Of a DNA stretch of 54,140 nt, positions 29,618 to 37,516 are shown in pieces. The notes under the pieces were generated by a model that had not been told where the DNA came from, did not search any database, and saw only the letters and a list, made by a program, of their open reading frames with translations. Source of the stretch: Flavobacterium sp. ACAM 123 (GTDB lineage Bacteria; Bacteroidota; Bacteroidia; Flavobacteriales; Flavobacteriaceae); assembly GCF_000264055.1 (NCBI RefSeq), contig NZ_AJXL01000012.1:1-54140 (forward strand), in the 5' to 3' direction. The translations under genes and the position numbers were made by a program. Position 1 is the stretch's first letter. Each line of letters opens with the position of its first letter.

Positions 29618-29668
29618 TAAAAAAAGCTCGTTTAAATCCCAAAGTGGCAGAATTTGAACGAGCTTTTT
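29618..29668. terminator. Bidirectional terminator between gldA and the repeat lipoprotein
   Basis: AAAAAAGCTCGTTTAAAT and ATTTGAACGAGCTTTTTT form a stem of about 18 pairs with one G-T wobble. It has A-tract and T-tract on opposite sides and serves both convergent genes. Confidence 0.9.
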
Positions 29669-29736
29669 TATTTATGTTGTACCAAACAAATTTATGTTTT
29701 GGTCCAAATTGTTGTCATATAATGACCATGTAACAA

Positions 29737-30177
29737 CTACTTACTATCTAAAGGTGCACCCACTGCAATATCACATCTGTGATTTGTTTGTCCATGTGGC
29801 GGATTCATCCCTTCAGTTGTAGGTGTTACTTCTGACGAGGCTGATGCATTGTTTACTGTATAAGTGGTAGCAGGAGCACTTTGAGGCTGACTATTAGCCG
29901 CAGCTGGAACCGATGAGTTTAGTGGAGCACCGACAGCGATATCACAACGATGACCTACCTGACCGTGTTGCGGATTCATTCCTTTTGCAACAGTGGCAGC
30001 AGCTGGTGTTCCCAGTTGATTAACCGCTGGAACGGCCGCTGGATCAGTAACCGGAGTAACATTTTGATAAAAAGGCACAACGTTTCTTGAATTAGCATCA
30101 ACCTGGTTTATGCTTTCATCCTTACAAGAGGTCAATGCAAGTAAAAAAAGGAAGAGGAAGGAAAAATATGTTTTCAT
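29737..30177 (-). CDS. Lipoprotein with two HRCDIAVGAPL repeats
   Basis: The 146-residue protein starts with a lipoprotein signal MKTYFSFLFLFLLALTSC (Cys18). The rest is low in complexity (Ala, Pro, Val, Asn, Thr) apart from two near-identical blocks of the form HGQxxHRCDIAVGAPL, each preceded by GMNP, about 60 residues apart; the second sits at the C-terminus. Each block holds two His and one Cys, which could bind a metal or a heme-like ligand. I have seen the motif as a recurring one in Bacteroidetes but know no proven function. An in-frame upstream ATG at 30234 is rejected because the signal peptide defines the start. Confidence 0.82.
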   Translation of the reverse strand: MKTYFSFLFLFLLALTSCKDESINQVDANSRNVVPFYQNVTPVTDPAAVPAVNQLGTPAAATVAKGMNPQHGQVGHRCDIAVGAPLNSSVPAAANSQPQSAPATTYTVNNASASSEVTPTTEGMNPPHGQTNHRCDIAVGAPLDSK

Positions 30178-30302
30178 GGCAGCGTGTTTACACTTGTTTC
30201 TAATCAAATATAAGCCTTTAAAAATCTTCTTCAAAATAAAATTTCATTCTAACGCGCTTACTCGATTAAATAGTAATAGAATAAATGCATTTTAAGCATC
30301 AC

Positions 30303-31259
30303 TTAAAAAACTTTGCTGGCGATATGTTTAATATTTTCTGATTTTCCCATCGAATAATAATGTAGAACTGGAACTCCTGCTGCTTTAAGCTCTAATGATT
30401 GTTGGATAGCCCACTCAATACCTACCTGTTTTATGTCAGCGTTTGTTTTACATCCCTCTACCGCCTGAATTAAATCTTCGGGCAAATCAATCCTAAAAAT
30501 CTGCGGCAATATCTGTAGGTGTCTTTGAACTGCTAATGGCTTAATACCTGGAATAATAGGAATCATGATTCCCATTTCGCGTGCTTTGGCAACAAACTCA
30601 AAGTATTTGATATTATCAAAAAACATTTGTGTCACCACATAATCGGCGCCTGCATCAACTTTTGCCTTTAGCCTTTTTAAATCTGAAAGTAGCGATGGTG
30701 ATTCTAAATGTTTCTCCGGATAACCCGCTACACCAATACAAAAATCAGCTTTATTATCAACATGCATTACATCATGCATATATTTCCCCTCATTTAGCAG
30801 CTTTATTTGTTGAACTAAGTCTACTGCAAAGTTGTTACCTCCTATTTTTGGAACAAAAGATTGTTCGTCTTTCATCGCGTCACCACGTAAGGCCATCACA
30901 TTATTGATTCCTAAATAATGACAATCTACCAATAAATATTCGGTTTCTTCTTTTGTAAAGCCACCGCAAAGAACATGAGGTACGGTATCTACATCATATT
31001 TATGTTTTATAGACGCACAAATTCCTAATGTCCCTGGGCGCATTCTAGTTAATTTTTTATCTAGTAAACCATTTCCCTTATCTACATAAATAAATTCTTC
31101 TCTCGAAGTAGTCACATCAATAAATGGTGGTTTAAACTCCATCAACGGATCAATATTATCGTACAGGTCCTGGATGCTTTTTCCTTTTTGTGGTGGAATA
31201 ATTTCAAATGAGAATAATGTTTCTCCTTTGGCGTCTTCTATGTGATTTGTTACTTTCAT
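30303..31259 (-). CDS. metF: Methylenetetrahydrofolate reductase
   Basis: MetF (318 residues) is an FAD enzyme that reduces 5,10-methylene-THF to 5-methyl-THF, the methyl donor for MetH. It shows FSFEIIPPQKG (about residues 16-26) with the catalytic Glu, a ALRGDAM motif, ADYVVTQMFFDN (about 207-218) and PIIPGIKPL. It lies 97 bases downstream of the C-terminal metH gene, so it should share the SAM-responsive transcript starting near 36280. A degenerate GC-rich repeat (31263-31315) occupies the gap. Confidence 0.95.
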   Translation of the reverse strand: MKVTNHIEDAKGETLFSFEIIPPQKGKSIQDLYDNIDPLMEFKPPFIDVTTSREEFIYVDKGNGLLDKKLTRMRPGTLGICASIKHKYDVDTVPHVLCGGFTKEETEYLLVDCHYLGINNVMALRGDAMKDEQSFVPKIGGNNFAVDLVQQIKLLNEGKYMHDVMHVDNKADFCIGVAGYPEKHLESPSLLSDLKRLKAKVDAGADYVVTQMFFDNIKYFEFVAKAREMGIMIPIIPGIKPLAVQRHLQILPQIFRIDLPEDLIQAVEGCKTNADIKQVGIEWAIQQSLELKAAGVPVLHYYSMGKSENIKHIASKVF

Positions 31260-31262
31260 AAT

Positions 31263-31315
31263 TCAGCCCCCTAACTCCGCCGTAGCGCAAGAATTCCTGA
31301 AAGGGGTTGTCAGGA
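31263..31315. repeat. Degenerate GC-rich palindromic repeat between metH and metF
   Basis: AGCCCCCTAACTCC and a matching TGAAAGGGGTTGTCAGG resemble the C-run/G-run repeat seen elsewhere in the window, here with a spacer insertion. Confidence 0.4.
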
Positions 31316-31356
31316 TTATTGTTAATCATTACCTTTTTTAGTTCCCCACAGGGTCT

Positions 31357-34047
31357 CTAATCTGCTATATTTGGATTTAACCATTTCATGGCTACTTCAG
31401 TTGGCACACTTCTGCGTTTTGCATAATCAATCACTTGATCTTCCTTTATCTTACCAAGTCCGAAATATTTACTTTCTGGATTCCCAAAATAATAGCCTGA
31501 TACTGATGACGCGGGCCACATTGCCATACTTTCTGTCAATGTCACCCCAATTTCTTCTTCAACATTTAGTAATTTCCAAATAGTTGGTTTTTCCAGATGA
31601 TCAGGACATGCAGGATAACCAGGAGCAGGTCTAATACCTTTGTAAGTTTCTGCAATCATATCGTCAGTACTTAATACCTCATCCGCCGCGTAACCCCAGA
31701 TTTCCTTTCTTATTTTTTCGTGTAAGTATTCGGCAAAAGCTTCCGCAAAACGGTCTGCCAATGCTTTAACCATTATCGAATTATAATCATCCAAATCCTT
31801 TTCAAATTCTGCTGCCCATTCATCAACACCAAAGCCAGTAGTTACGCAAAAGGCACCCATATAATCCGTCTTTCCAGAATCTTTTGGAGCTATAAAATCA
31901 GACAAAGCGATATTTGGTGCTCCCTTTGTCTTTTGCGATTGTTGTCTTAAAGTCAGGAAGACCTGCTTTGAAGCAACTCCCCCTGCGGGGGCTGGAGGGG
32001 TCAACTCAATATCATCATCGTTGATTTGATTCGCCGGAAAAATACCATAGATTCCTTTGGCTGTCAGTTTCTTTTCTTTCAAAATAACTTTCAACATTTC
32101 CTGCGCATCTGCAAAAACGGAAGTCGCTTGTTCGCCAACAACATCATCACTGAGAATAGCAGGATATTTACCAAACAATTGCCATGTTCTAAAAAATGGC
32201 GTCCAATCGATATAAGGAGTTAGTACTTCTAAGTCTACTTCGATTGTTTTTTGTCCAATAAAATTGGGTGTCATAGGAGTATACTTCTCCCAATCTAATT
32301 GTAATTTATTTTTGCGCGCCTGCTCAATTGACAAGAAATTTTTGTCTCTCGAACGGTTCAAAAAAGTCTCTCTAAAGGCGTCATATTCTTCCCGAATTGA
32401 GGCTGCATATATTTTTTTATCACTATTTAATAAGCTACCTGCGACCGTTACGGCTCTAGAAGCATCATTTACGTGAATGACTGTCTGTCTGTATTGCGGG
32501 GCAATTTTCACAGCGGTATGCGCGCGCGAGGTTGTCGCACCACCAATCATGATTGGAATTTTTATATTTTGTTTGTCTAGTTCTTTGGCCAAATACACCA
32601 TTTCGTCCAATGAGGGCGTGATTAACCCACTTAAACCAATAATATCTACATTGTGTTCTATTGCAGCTGCTATAATACGCTCTGGAGTTACCATCACTCC
32701 CAAATCGACAATCTCATAATTATTACAAGCTAAAACGACAGCTACAATGTTTTTCCCAATATCATGGACATCCCCCTTCACGGTCGCCATAAGAATTTTT
32801 CCATTCCCTCTTTTGTCGCCAGCTTCCTTAGACGCTTCAATAAATGGTAATAAATAAGCTACTGCTTTTTTCATTACCCTTGCTGATTTCACTACTTGAG
32901 GCAGAAACATTTTTCCGCTTCCAAATAGATCTCCTACAACATTCATACCGGTCATCAAGTTGATCTCGATTACCTCAATTGGTTTTGAAGCTGCTAACCT
33001 CGCCTCTTCAATATCCAAAAGTATAAATTCATCCACCCCCCTTACCAAAGAATGAGTGAGTCTTTCCTGTATTGTTCCTGAGCGCCATTCTTGAATCGCT
33101 TTCTCGGTACTTCTTACATCTCCTTTTACATTTTCAGCAAAATCCAATAACCGTTCTGTAGCATCATCGCGTCGGTTTAGAATCACGTCTTCCACATGCT
33201 CTAAAAGATCTTTTGGGATCTCGTCATAAATAGAAAGCATTTCTGGATTTACGATTCCCATCGTCATTCCGTTTTGAATCGCATGATACAAGAAAACAGA
33301 ATGCATCGCTTCCCGCACCGTATCATTTCCTCTAAATGAAAAAGAAACATTACTCACCCCTCCACTTACATTTGCATAGGGAAGGTTCTCTCTAATCCAT
33401 TTAGTCGCTCTGAAAAAATCCAGCGCATTTAATTTATGTTCGTCCATCCCAGTTGCAACCGGAAAAATATTGGGATCAAAAATAATATCTTCAGCAGGGA
33501 AGCCCACTACGTCTACTAATATATCATAGGAACGTTTACAAATTTCGATACGTCTTTCGTAATTATCTGCTTGACCTGTTTCATCAAATGCCATTATAAT
33601 CACAGCGGCACCATAGCGTTTTACTAATTTCGCTTGACGAATAAAGTTCTCTTCGCCCTCCTTTAAAGAAATAGAGTTTACGATACTCTTACCTTGGGCT
33701 ACTTTTAATCCCGCTTCGATAATTTCCCATTTAGAACTATCAATCATCAAAGGCACCCGAGAAATGTCTGGTTCAGATGCAATTAAGTTTAAAAAAGTAG
33801 TCATGGCATAAACACCATCTAATAGCCCTTCATCCATATTGATATCGATGATTTGGGCGCCACCTTCTACCTGGTCTCTAGCTACAGCTAGAGCTTCAGC
33901 ATATTTTTCTTCTTTAATAAGACGCAAAAATTTTCTAGAGCCAGTAACATTAGTTCGCTCTCCAACATTTACAAAATTACTTTCTGGAGTAATGATTAAG
34001 GGTTCTAAACCTGATAATTTTAAGTACTTCGTTTCTGCTGCTGCCAT
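31357..34047 (-). CDS. metH: Methionine synthase, folate/cobalamin/reactivation part
   Basis: The 896 residues correspond to MetH without its N-terminal homocysteine domain. They contain the pterin-binding domain (about residues 20-290; [23 protein letters not shown]), the B12 cap and B12-binding domain (about 320-560; cobalamin His428 in GDVHDIGKN) and the SAM-binding activation domain (about 600-890; [12 protein letters not shown]). The homocysteine part is a separate gene at 34865-35902, so MetH is split. Residues about 683-696 ([14 protein letters not shown]) look foreign: their DNA is a copy of the GC-rich palindromic repeat found between genes nearby, in frame, at the surface-loop position between two conserved blocks. 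Confidence 0.95.
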   Translation of the reverse strand: MAAAETKYLKLSGLEPLIITPESNFVNVGERTNVTGSRKFLRLIKEEKYAEALAVARDQVEGGAQIIDINMDEGLLDGVYAMTTFLNLIASEPDISRVPLMIDSSKWEIIEAGLKVAQGKSIVNSISLKEGEENFIRQAKLVKRYGAAVIIMAFDETGQADNYERRIEICKRSYDILVDVVGFPAEDIIFDPNIFPVATGMDEHKLNALDFFRATKWIRENLPYANVSGGVSNVSFSFRGNDTVREAMHSVFLYHAIQNGMTMGIVNPEMLSIYDEIPKDLLEHVEDVILNRRDDATERLLDFAENVKGDVRSTEKAIQEWRSGTIQERLTHSLVRGVDEFILLDIEEARLAASKPIEVIEINLMTGMNVVGDLFGSGKMFLPQVVKSARVMKKAVAYLLPFIEASKEAGDKRGNGKILMATVKGDVHDIGKNIVAVVLACNNYEIVDLGVMVTPERIIAAAIEHNVDIIGLSGLITPSLDEMVYLAKELDKQNIKIPIMIGGATTSRAHTAVKIAPQYRQTVIHVNDASRAVTVAGSLLNSDKKIYAASIREEYDAFRETFLNRSRDKNFLSIEQARKNKLQLDWEKYTPMTPNFIGQKTIEVDLEVLTPYIDWTPFFRTWQLFGKYPAILSDDVVGEQATSVFADAQEMLKVILKEKKLTAKGIYGIFPANQINDDDIELTPPAPAGGVASKQVFLTLRQQSQKTKGAPNIALSDFIAPKDSGKTDYMGAFCVTTGFGVDEWAAEFEKDLDDYNSIMVKALADRFAEAFAEYLHEKIRKEIWGYAADEVLSTDDMIAETYKGIRPAPGYPACPDHLEKPTIWKLLNVEEEIGVTLTESMAMWPASSVSGYYFGNPESKYFGLGKIKEDQVIDYAKRRSVPTEVAMKWLNPNIAD
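31960..32006. repeat. GC-rich palindromic repeat inside the metH frame
   Basis: ACTCCCCCTGCGGGGGCTGG followed by AGGGGTCAA sits within metH and is read through as Pro/Ala/Gly-rich residues (TPPAPAGGV). It matches the intergenic copy at 24612-24647 in layout: C-run, short loop, G-run, CTGG, second G-run. Confidence 0.65.
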
Positions 34048-34133
34048 TTTTTATTTTTATTTGTCCTTCAAGGTTAATAAACCAGGTAGGTTTAGCTTTT
34101 TTGTTTTTGCTCTAAAGCCATTTTTTTATTTGG

Positions 34134-34246
34134 ACGTGCCCCAAAAGGGTCGGGCTATTCGTTCCCACCCTTTTTCTTGAATTGTCTCGGGTTTAAACCC
34201 GACGCAATTCAAGAAAAAGGAGCTCCACTACTATCCCTCACGCGGA
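34134..34246 (-). repeat. Hairpin-containing intergenic repeat, copy 3 of 4
   Basis: On the minus strand it starts CGCGTGAGGGATAGTAGTGG and ends GAATAGCCCGACCCTTTTGG. Between them is a very strong hairpin: CTTTTTCTTGAATTG (34170-34184) pairs perfectly with CAATTCAAGAAAAAG (34205-34219), with an inner CGGGTTTAAACCCG palindrome. It lies upstream of the metH C-terminal gene. Confidence 0.8.
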
Positions 34247-34280
34247 TTTATGCATTCTATGTCATTTCCATTCATTTTTG

Positions 34281-34303
34281 CCATTGCGAGGAACGAAGCA
34301 ATC
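34281..34303. repeat. Partial copy of the CATTGCGAGGAACGAAG repeat
   Basis: CCATTGCGAGGAACGAAGCA resembles one arm of the MITE-like elements at 34337-34413 and 34768-34843. Confidence 0.5.
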
Positions 34304-34336
34304 GCATACAGCATTTAACACAATCCATTTCCTCAC

Positions 34337-34413
34337 TTTTGTCGTTCCAACGAAGGAGGAATCTCCATTACAGAAGCAACTTGATTAGATTCTTCGTTCC
34401 TCAGAATGACAAA
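34337..34413. repeat. MITE-like inverted repeat, copy A
   Basis: The right arm is AGATTCTTCGTTCCTCAG with AATGACAAA, and the left arm is an imperfect inverse beginning TTTGTCGTTCC. The centre contains AGCAACTTGATT. It shares the right arm and the AGCAACTTG centre with copy B, in the same orientation. Confidence 0.65.
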
Positions 34414-34457
34414 ATTAGCGCTCATCATTTGTGATGGCAGAGTGTTAAACTCTACTC

Positions 34458-34643
34458 TTATTTCTCGTCCAGTCCCAAACTTTGTAAAATTGCTTTAATA
34501 GACATTTCATCTAATTCAATTCTTTTTAAAATTTCAATAATTTTTTTAATGTTGTTTTCTTTAACTGCATTATCAAAATCATTACTTAATCCACTCACAT
34601 ATAACCTTTCATTCACAGTCATTCCAGAGTATTTATTTGCCAT
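34458..34643 (-). CDS. Small conserved acidic/helical protein
   Basis: The 61-residue product (MTVNERLYVSGLSNDF from residue 8, then KKIIEILKRIELDEMSIKAI) is predicted to be two or three helices with no signal or membrane segment. The composition is protein-like and the opening MTVNERLYVSG is, from memory, a recurrent small-protein motif in Bacteroidetes. It lies between the two halves of split metH on the same strand. MITE-like elements on both sides suggest it may have come in between them. Function unknown; it is not necessarily tied to MetH. Confidence 0.72.
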   Translation of the reverse strand: MANKYSGMTVNERLYVSGLSNDFDNAVKENNIKKIIEILKRIELDEMSIKAILQSLGLDEK

Positions 34644-34767
34644 AATTTAATTTTAAAATTCCATATACTGTATGGTCTTGGAAACCACTAAATCAGATTA
34701 CTTCGTAGGTAGAACAAAGTTAACTTGCCTTAACCTCACCATTTTTACTTATTGTTATTCTCTCTTC

Positions 34768-34843
34768 TTTGTCATTCTGAGGGACGAAGAATCTTTGTTA
34801 TGTGAGCAACTTGTAGAGATTCTTCCTTCGTCAGAATGACAAA
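34768..34843. repeat. MITE-like inverted repeat, copy B
   Basis: The left arm TTTGTCATTCTGAGGGACGA with AGAATCT (34768-34794) pairs with the right arm AGATTCTTCCTTCGTCAG with AATGACAAA (34817-34843), with few mismatches. The centre holds GAGCAACTTGTAG, as in copy A. Confidence 0.75.
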
Positions 34844-34864
34844 ATAGTATAGTTCTACTCCGTC

Positions 34865-35902
34865 TTACATCACCGCCGTAGAAACTCTTGGTTTATAATC
34901 CTTTGCAATATCTGCGATCAACTTGATGTGCTCTGGTGTTGTCCCGCAGCATCCCCCAATTATATTCACTAGATTATCGTCTAAGTACTCTTTAATAAAA
35001 ACCTGCATTTGCTCCGGTGTTTCGTCGTATTCTCCAAAAGCATTTGGTAATCCTGCATTAGGATGTACCGAAATATTAAAGGAGGTATTGTGTGCCAATT
35101 CTTTTAGATATGGTTTCAATTGATCTGCACCTAAGGCACAATTAAAACCAACGCTTAACAAAGGAATGTGTGAAATCGAAATCAGGAAAGCCTCTACGGT
35201 TTGCCCTGAAAGTGTTCTTCCCGATGCATCCGTGATGGTTCCTGAAACCATGATTGGAATATCGATATTGCGTTCATCTTTTACTTCTTCAATCGCAAAA
35301 AGTGCCGCTTTAGCGTTTAAAGTGTCGAAAATCGTTTCTACTAATAGTAAATCACTACCGCCATCGATTAAAGCTTCGACTTGTTGTTTGTATGCGATGC
35401 GTAAATCATCAAAACTTACGGCTCTGTATCCAGGATCATTTACGTCTGGCGACATGCTCGCTGTTCTGTTTGTTGGTCCTATGGAACCAGCAACAAAACG
35501 CGGCTTATCTGGGTTTTTTGCTGTAAATGAATCTGCTACTTCACGAGCTATTTTAGCCGATTCATAGTTTAATTCATATACAATATCTTCTAAATGATAA
35601 TCAGCCATACCGATGGTAGTACTTGAAAAAGTATTCGTTTCGACAATATCTGCTCCTGCTTCAAAATATTTGGCATGGACATCACGGATGGCTTGGGGTT
35701 GTGTTATGGACAATAGATCATTGTTCCCTTTTAGAGAATAGGAAAAGTCTTTAAAACGTTCCCCACGGAAATCTTGTTCAGAAAAATTATAACGCTGTAA
35801 CATCGTTCCCATTGCTCCATCGAGTACGAGTATTCTTTCTAAAAGAGCCTCCCTAATCGCTGGAGAAGAAGTTCCTATTGATTCTTTTATAGTATTTGAC
35901 AT
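34865..35902 (-). CDS. metH: Homocysteine S-methyltransferase (N-terminal part of split MetH)
   Basis: The 345-residue barrel binds homocysteine and the catalytic zinc. The zinc ligands are the Cys in SVGFNCALGADQLKPYL (about residue 254) and the pair in IIGGCCGTTPEHI (about 317-318). The opening ILVLDGAMGTMLQRY and ETNTFSSTTIGMADY are typical of MetH homocysteine domains. Together with the gene at 31357-34047 it makes a complete cobalamin-dependent methionine synthase from two polypeptides. It is the first gene of the operon, 244 bases after the SAM-I riboswitch. Confidence 0.93.
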   Translation of the reverse strand: MSNTIKESIGTSSPAIREALLERILVLDGAMGTMLQRYNFSEQDFRGERFKDFSYSLKGNNDLLSITQPQAIRDVHAKYFEAGADIVETNTFSSTTIGMADYHLEDIVYELNYESAKIAREVADSFTAKNPDKPRFVAGSIGPTNRTASMSPDVNDPGYRAVSFDDLRIAYKQQVEALIDGGSDLLLVETIFDTLNAKAALFAIEEVKDERNIDIPIMVSGTITDASGRTLSGQTVEAFLISISHIPLLSVGFNCALGADQLKPYLKELAHNTSFNISVHPNAGLPNAFGEYDETPEQMQVFIKEYLDDNLVNIIGGCCGTTPEHIKLIADIAKDYKPRVSTAVM

Positions 35903-35985
35903 GACTTATAATAATTTGGAATTTAGAGATTTTCTAAATTTAACTTTTGATTAATAATTACAAAAGCTCACTATACAAATTCTTT

Positions 35986-36053
35986 AGCCCTGATGGAAGC
36001 GGTAACCTATTGCGCCGGGGTTCGGTGCAATAGATATAGCGTACAGCAGGAAG
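35986..36053 (+). repeat. Hairpin-containing intergenic repeat, copy 4 of 4
   Basis: AGCCCTGATGGAAGCGG leads to a stem CTATTGC/GCAATAG, and GATATAGCGTACAGCAGGAA follows. It has the same box order as copy 2 (AGCCCTGATAGCAG ... GGATAGCAGGAA). It lies inside the untranslated leader between the SAM-I riboswitch and metH, in antisense orientation to that transcript. Confidence 0.7.
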
Positions 36054-36145
36054 GATATTGGCAAAAAACACCAATCATTCGCTCTAAAAATATATTAAAA
36101 TGTTGTCAAGAAAAGGTTTGAGAAATACTGTGGAAGTATTCTTGT

Positions 36146-36260
36146 GTTATCTATCTTGAATACTGAATAGTTCAGCATAAAGTAGAATGTAGCACCTTCT
36201 TTATAAGATAAAGGGTTGCTAAGGTTTCGTTGGGTCTTTCCCTCCGCCTTTCGTGATAAC
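36146..36260 (-). promoter_or_regulatory. SAM-I (S-box) riboswitch of the metH-metF operon
   Basis: On the minus strand P1 closes between GTTATC (36255-36260) and GATAAC (36146-36151). The core runs GAAAGGCGGAGGGA, AGACCC, CGAAACCTTAGCAACC and AAGGTGCTACATTCTAC, which are the conserved S-box segments (GAGGGA, ACC, AGCAACC, AAGGTGC, ATTC). Its position before split metH and metF fits SAM repression. A weak imperfect hairpin AGAATACT/AGTATTTCT follows directly; a strong T-tract terminator is not seen, so the switch mechanism (termination or translation) is open. Confidence 0.9.
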
Positions 36261-36283
36261 GATCAATAAATATAGGAACACTG

Positions 36284-36314
36284 CAAAGTAAAGATATAGC
36301 GTTAACACTTGCAA
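36284..36314 (-). promoter_or_regulatory. Promoter of the metH-metF riboswitch transcript
   Basis: TTG (36312-36314) and TTACTTTG (36284-36291) are 20 bases apart on the minus strand, about 24 bases before the riboswitch. The -33 part lies in the loop of the palindrome at 36294-36329. The metX-thrA riboswitch has a near-identical promoter layout. Confidence 0.5.
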
Positions 36315-36329
36315 GTATTAACGCTATAT
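36294..36329. terminator. Strong palindrome between the flavoprotein gene and the metH promoter
   Basis: ATATAGCGTTAA and TTAACGCTATAT flank the palindrome ACTTGCAAGT, giving a 36-base nearly perfect inverted repeat. A run of seven T follows on the plus strand and a weaker T-rich tract on the minus strand. It is the likely terminator of the flavoprotein gene at 36356, overlapping the next operon's promoter. Confidence 0.6.
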
Positions 36330-36355
36330 TTTTTTATTGCTTTTTATTCAAATTG

Positions 36356-37408
36356 TTAAACAATAGCCTTAACCACTGCTTTTGGTGCTTCTTTACGAGT
36401 TCCGTCAAATCCGTCAACTCCTGCAACGGTGGTGTATTTTAGTACATATTTCTTGCCTGGATTGATAATTTGATAAGCGGCCTGACACATAAGTGTCGCC
36501 TCGTGAAAACCACAAAGGATTAATTTTAATTTACCTGGATAGGTGTTCACGTCCCCAATGGCAAAAATACCTGGAATATTAGTCTGGTAATCCAAAGAAT
36601 TATCAACTTTAATAGCGTTTTTCTCAATTTCTAGTCCCCAGTTTCCAATTGGCCCTAGCTTTGGCGTAAGACCAAAAAGAGGAATAAAGTAGTCTGTAGC
36701 AATTGTTCTTTCTGCCTCATTTTCATTAAGAACGATTGATTCAATATGTTCTGCACCGTTCAAGCCTATAACTTCGGCCGGAGTGATCAGTCTTATTTTT
36801 CCTAAATCTTTCAATTCTTGTACTTTTTCTACAGAATCCAATGCTCCTCTAAACTCATTTCTTCTGTGAATTAAGGTTACCTCAGCAGCAATATCTGCAA
36901 GGAAAATACTCCAGTCTAGAGCAGAGTCTCCACCGCCCGCAATAACCACTCTTTTATCTCTAAATTCTTCAGGGTCTTTGATGAAGTACTTTACTCCTTT
37001 ATCTTCATAAAAATTGATCCCATCTATAAGCGGTTTTCTTGGCTCAAAACTTCCCAAACCTCCTGCAATTGCAACAACCGAAGCGTGAATTAGAGTTCCT
37101 TTATTAGAGGTAACAATAAAACTCCCATCCTCTTGTTTTTCGATAGTTTCAGCACGTTCGCCAAGGGTAAATCCTGGCTCGAATTGCTTTATTTGTTCCA
37201 TCAAATTATCCACTAAATCCCCCGCTAACACTTCTGGAAATCCAGGAATGTCGTAGATTGGTTTTTTAGGATATAGTTCTGAAAGTTGACCGCCCACTTG
37301 TGGTAACGCGTCTAATATGTGACATTTTAATTTTAGTAAACCCGCCTCAAAAACGGCAAATAAACCAGTTGGACCGGCTCCTATAATTAGGATATCTGTT
37401 TTAATCAT
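36356..37408 (-). CDS. FAD/NAD(P)-dependent oxidoreductase (ferredoxin-NADP reductase type 2-like)
   Basis: This thioredoxin-reductase-like flavoprotein is 350 residues from the start MIKTDILIIGAGPTGLFAVF. The FAD motif is GAGPTG, the NADPH motif is AGGGDSALDWSIFLAD, and the C-terminal FAD motif is IFAIGDVNTYPGKLKLILCG. The CxxC redox pair of thioredoxin reductase is absent, which fits the YumC-type ferredoxin/flavodoxin-NADP reductases. As the last gene of the sulfate-reduction operon it may supply reduced ferredoxin to the siroheme reductase. A start five codons upstream (37423) is possible; conserved sequence starts at MIKTD. Confidence 0.85.
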   Translation of the reverse strand: MIKTDILIIGAGPTGLFAVFEAGLLKLKCHILDALPQVGGQLSELYPKKPIYDIPGFPEVLAGDLVDNLMEQIKQFEPGFTLGERAETIEKQEDGSFIVTSNKGTLIHASVVAIAGGLGSFEPRKPLIDGINFYEDKGVKYFIKDPEEFRDKRVVIAGGGDSALDWSIFLADIAAEVTLIHRRNEFRGALDSVEKVQELKDLGKIRLITPAEVIGLNGAEHIESIVLNENEAERTIATDYFIPLFGLTPKLGPIGNWGLEIEKNAIKVDNSLDYQTNIPGIFAIGDVNTYPGKLKLILCGFHEATLMCQAAYQIINPGKKYVLKYTTVAGVDGFDGTRKEAPKAVVKAIV

Positions 37409-37516
37409 TTCTATACTCTTCATGTACTTTCTATTATGCTACTAATTTATTACAAATTTACGATTGATTCTTACTTAACCAAGGGATCAATATCATTCGC
37501 TTGTTTTTCCCTCTAT

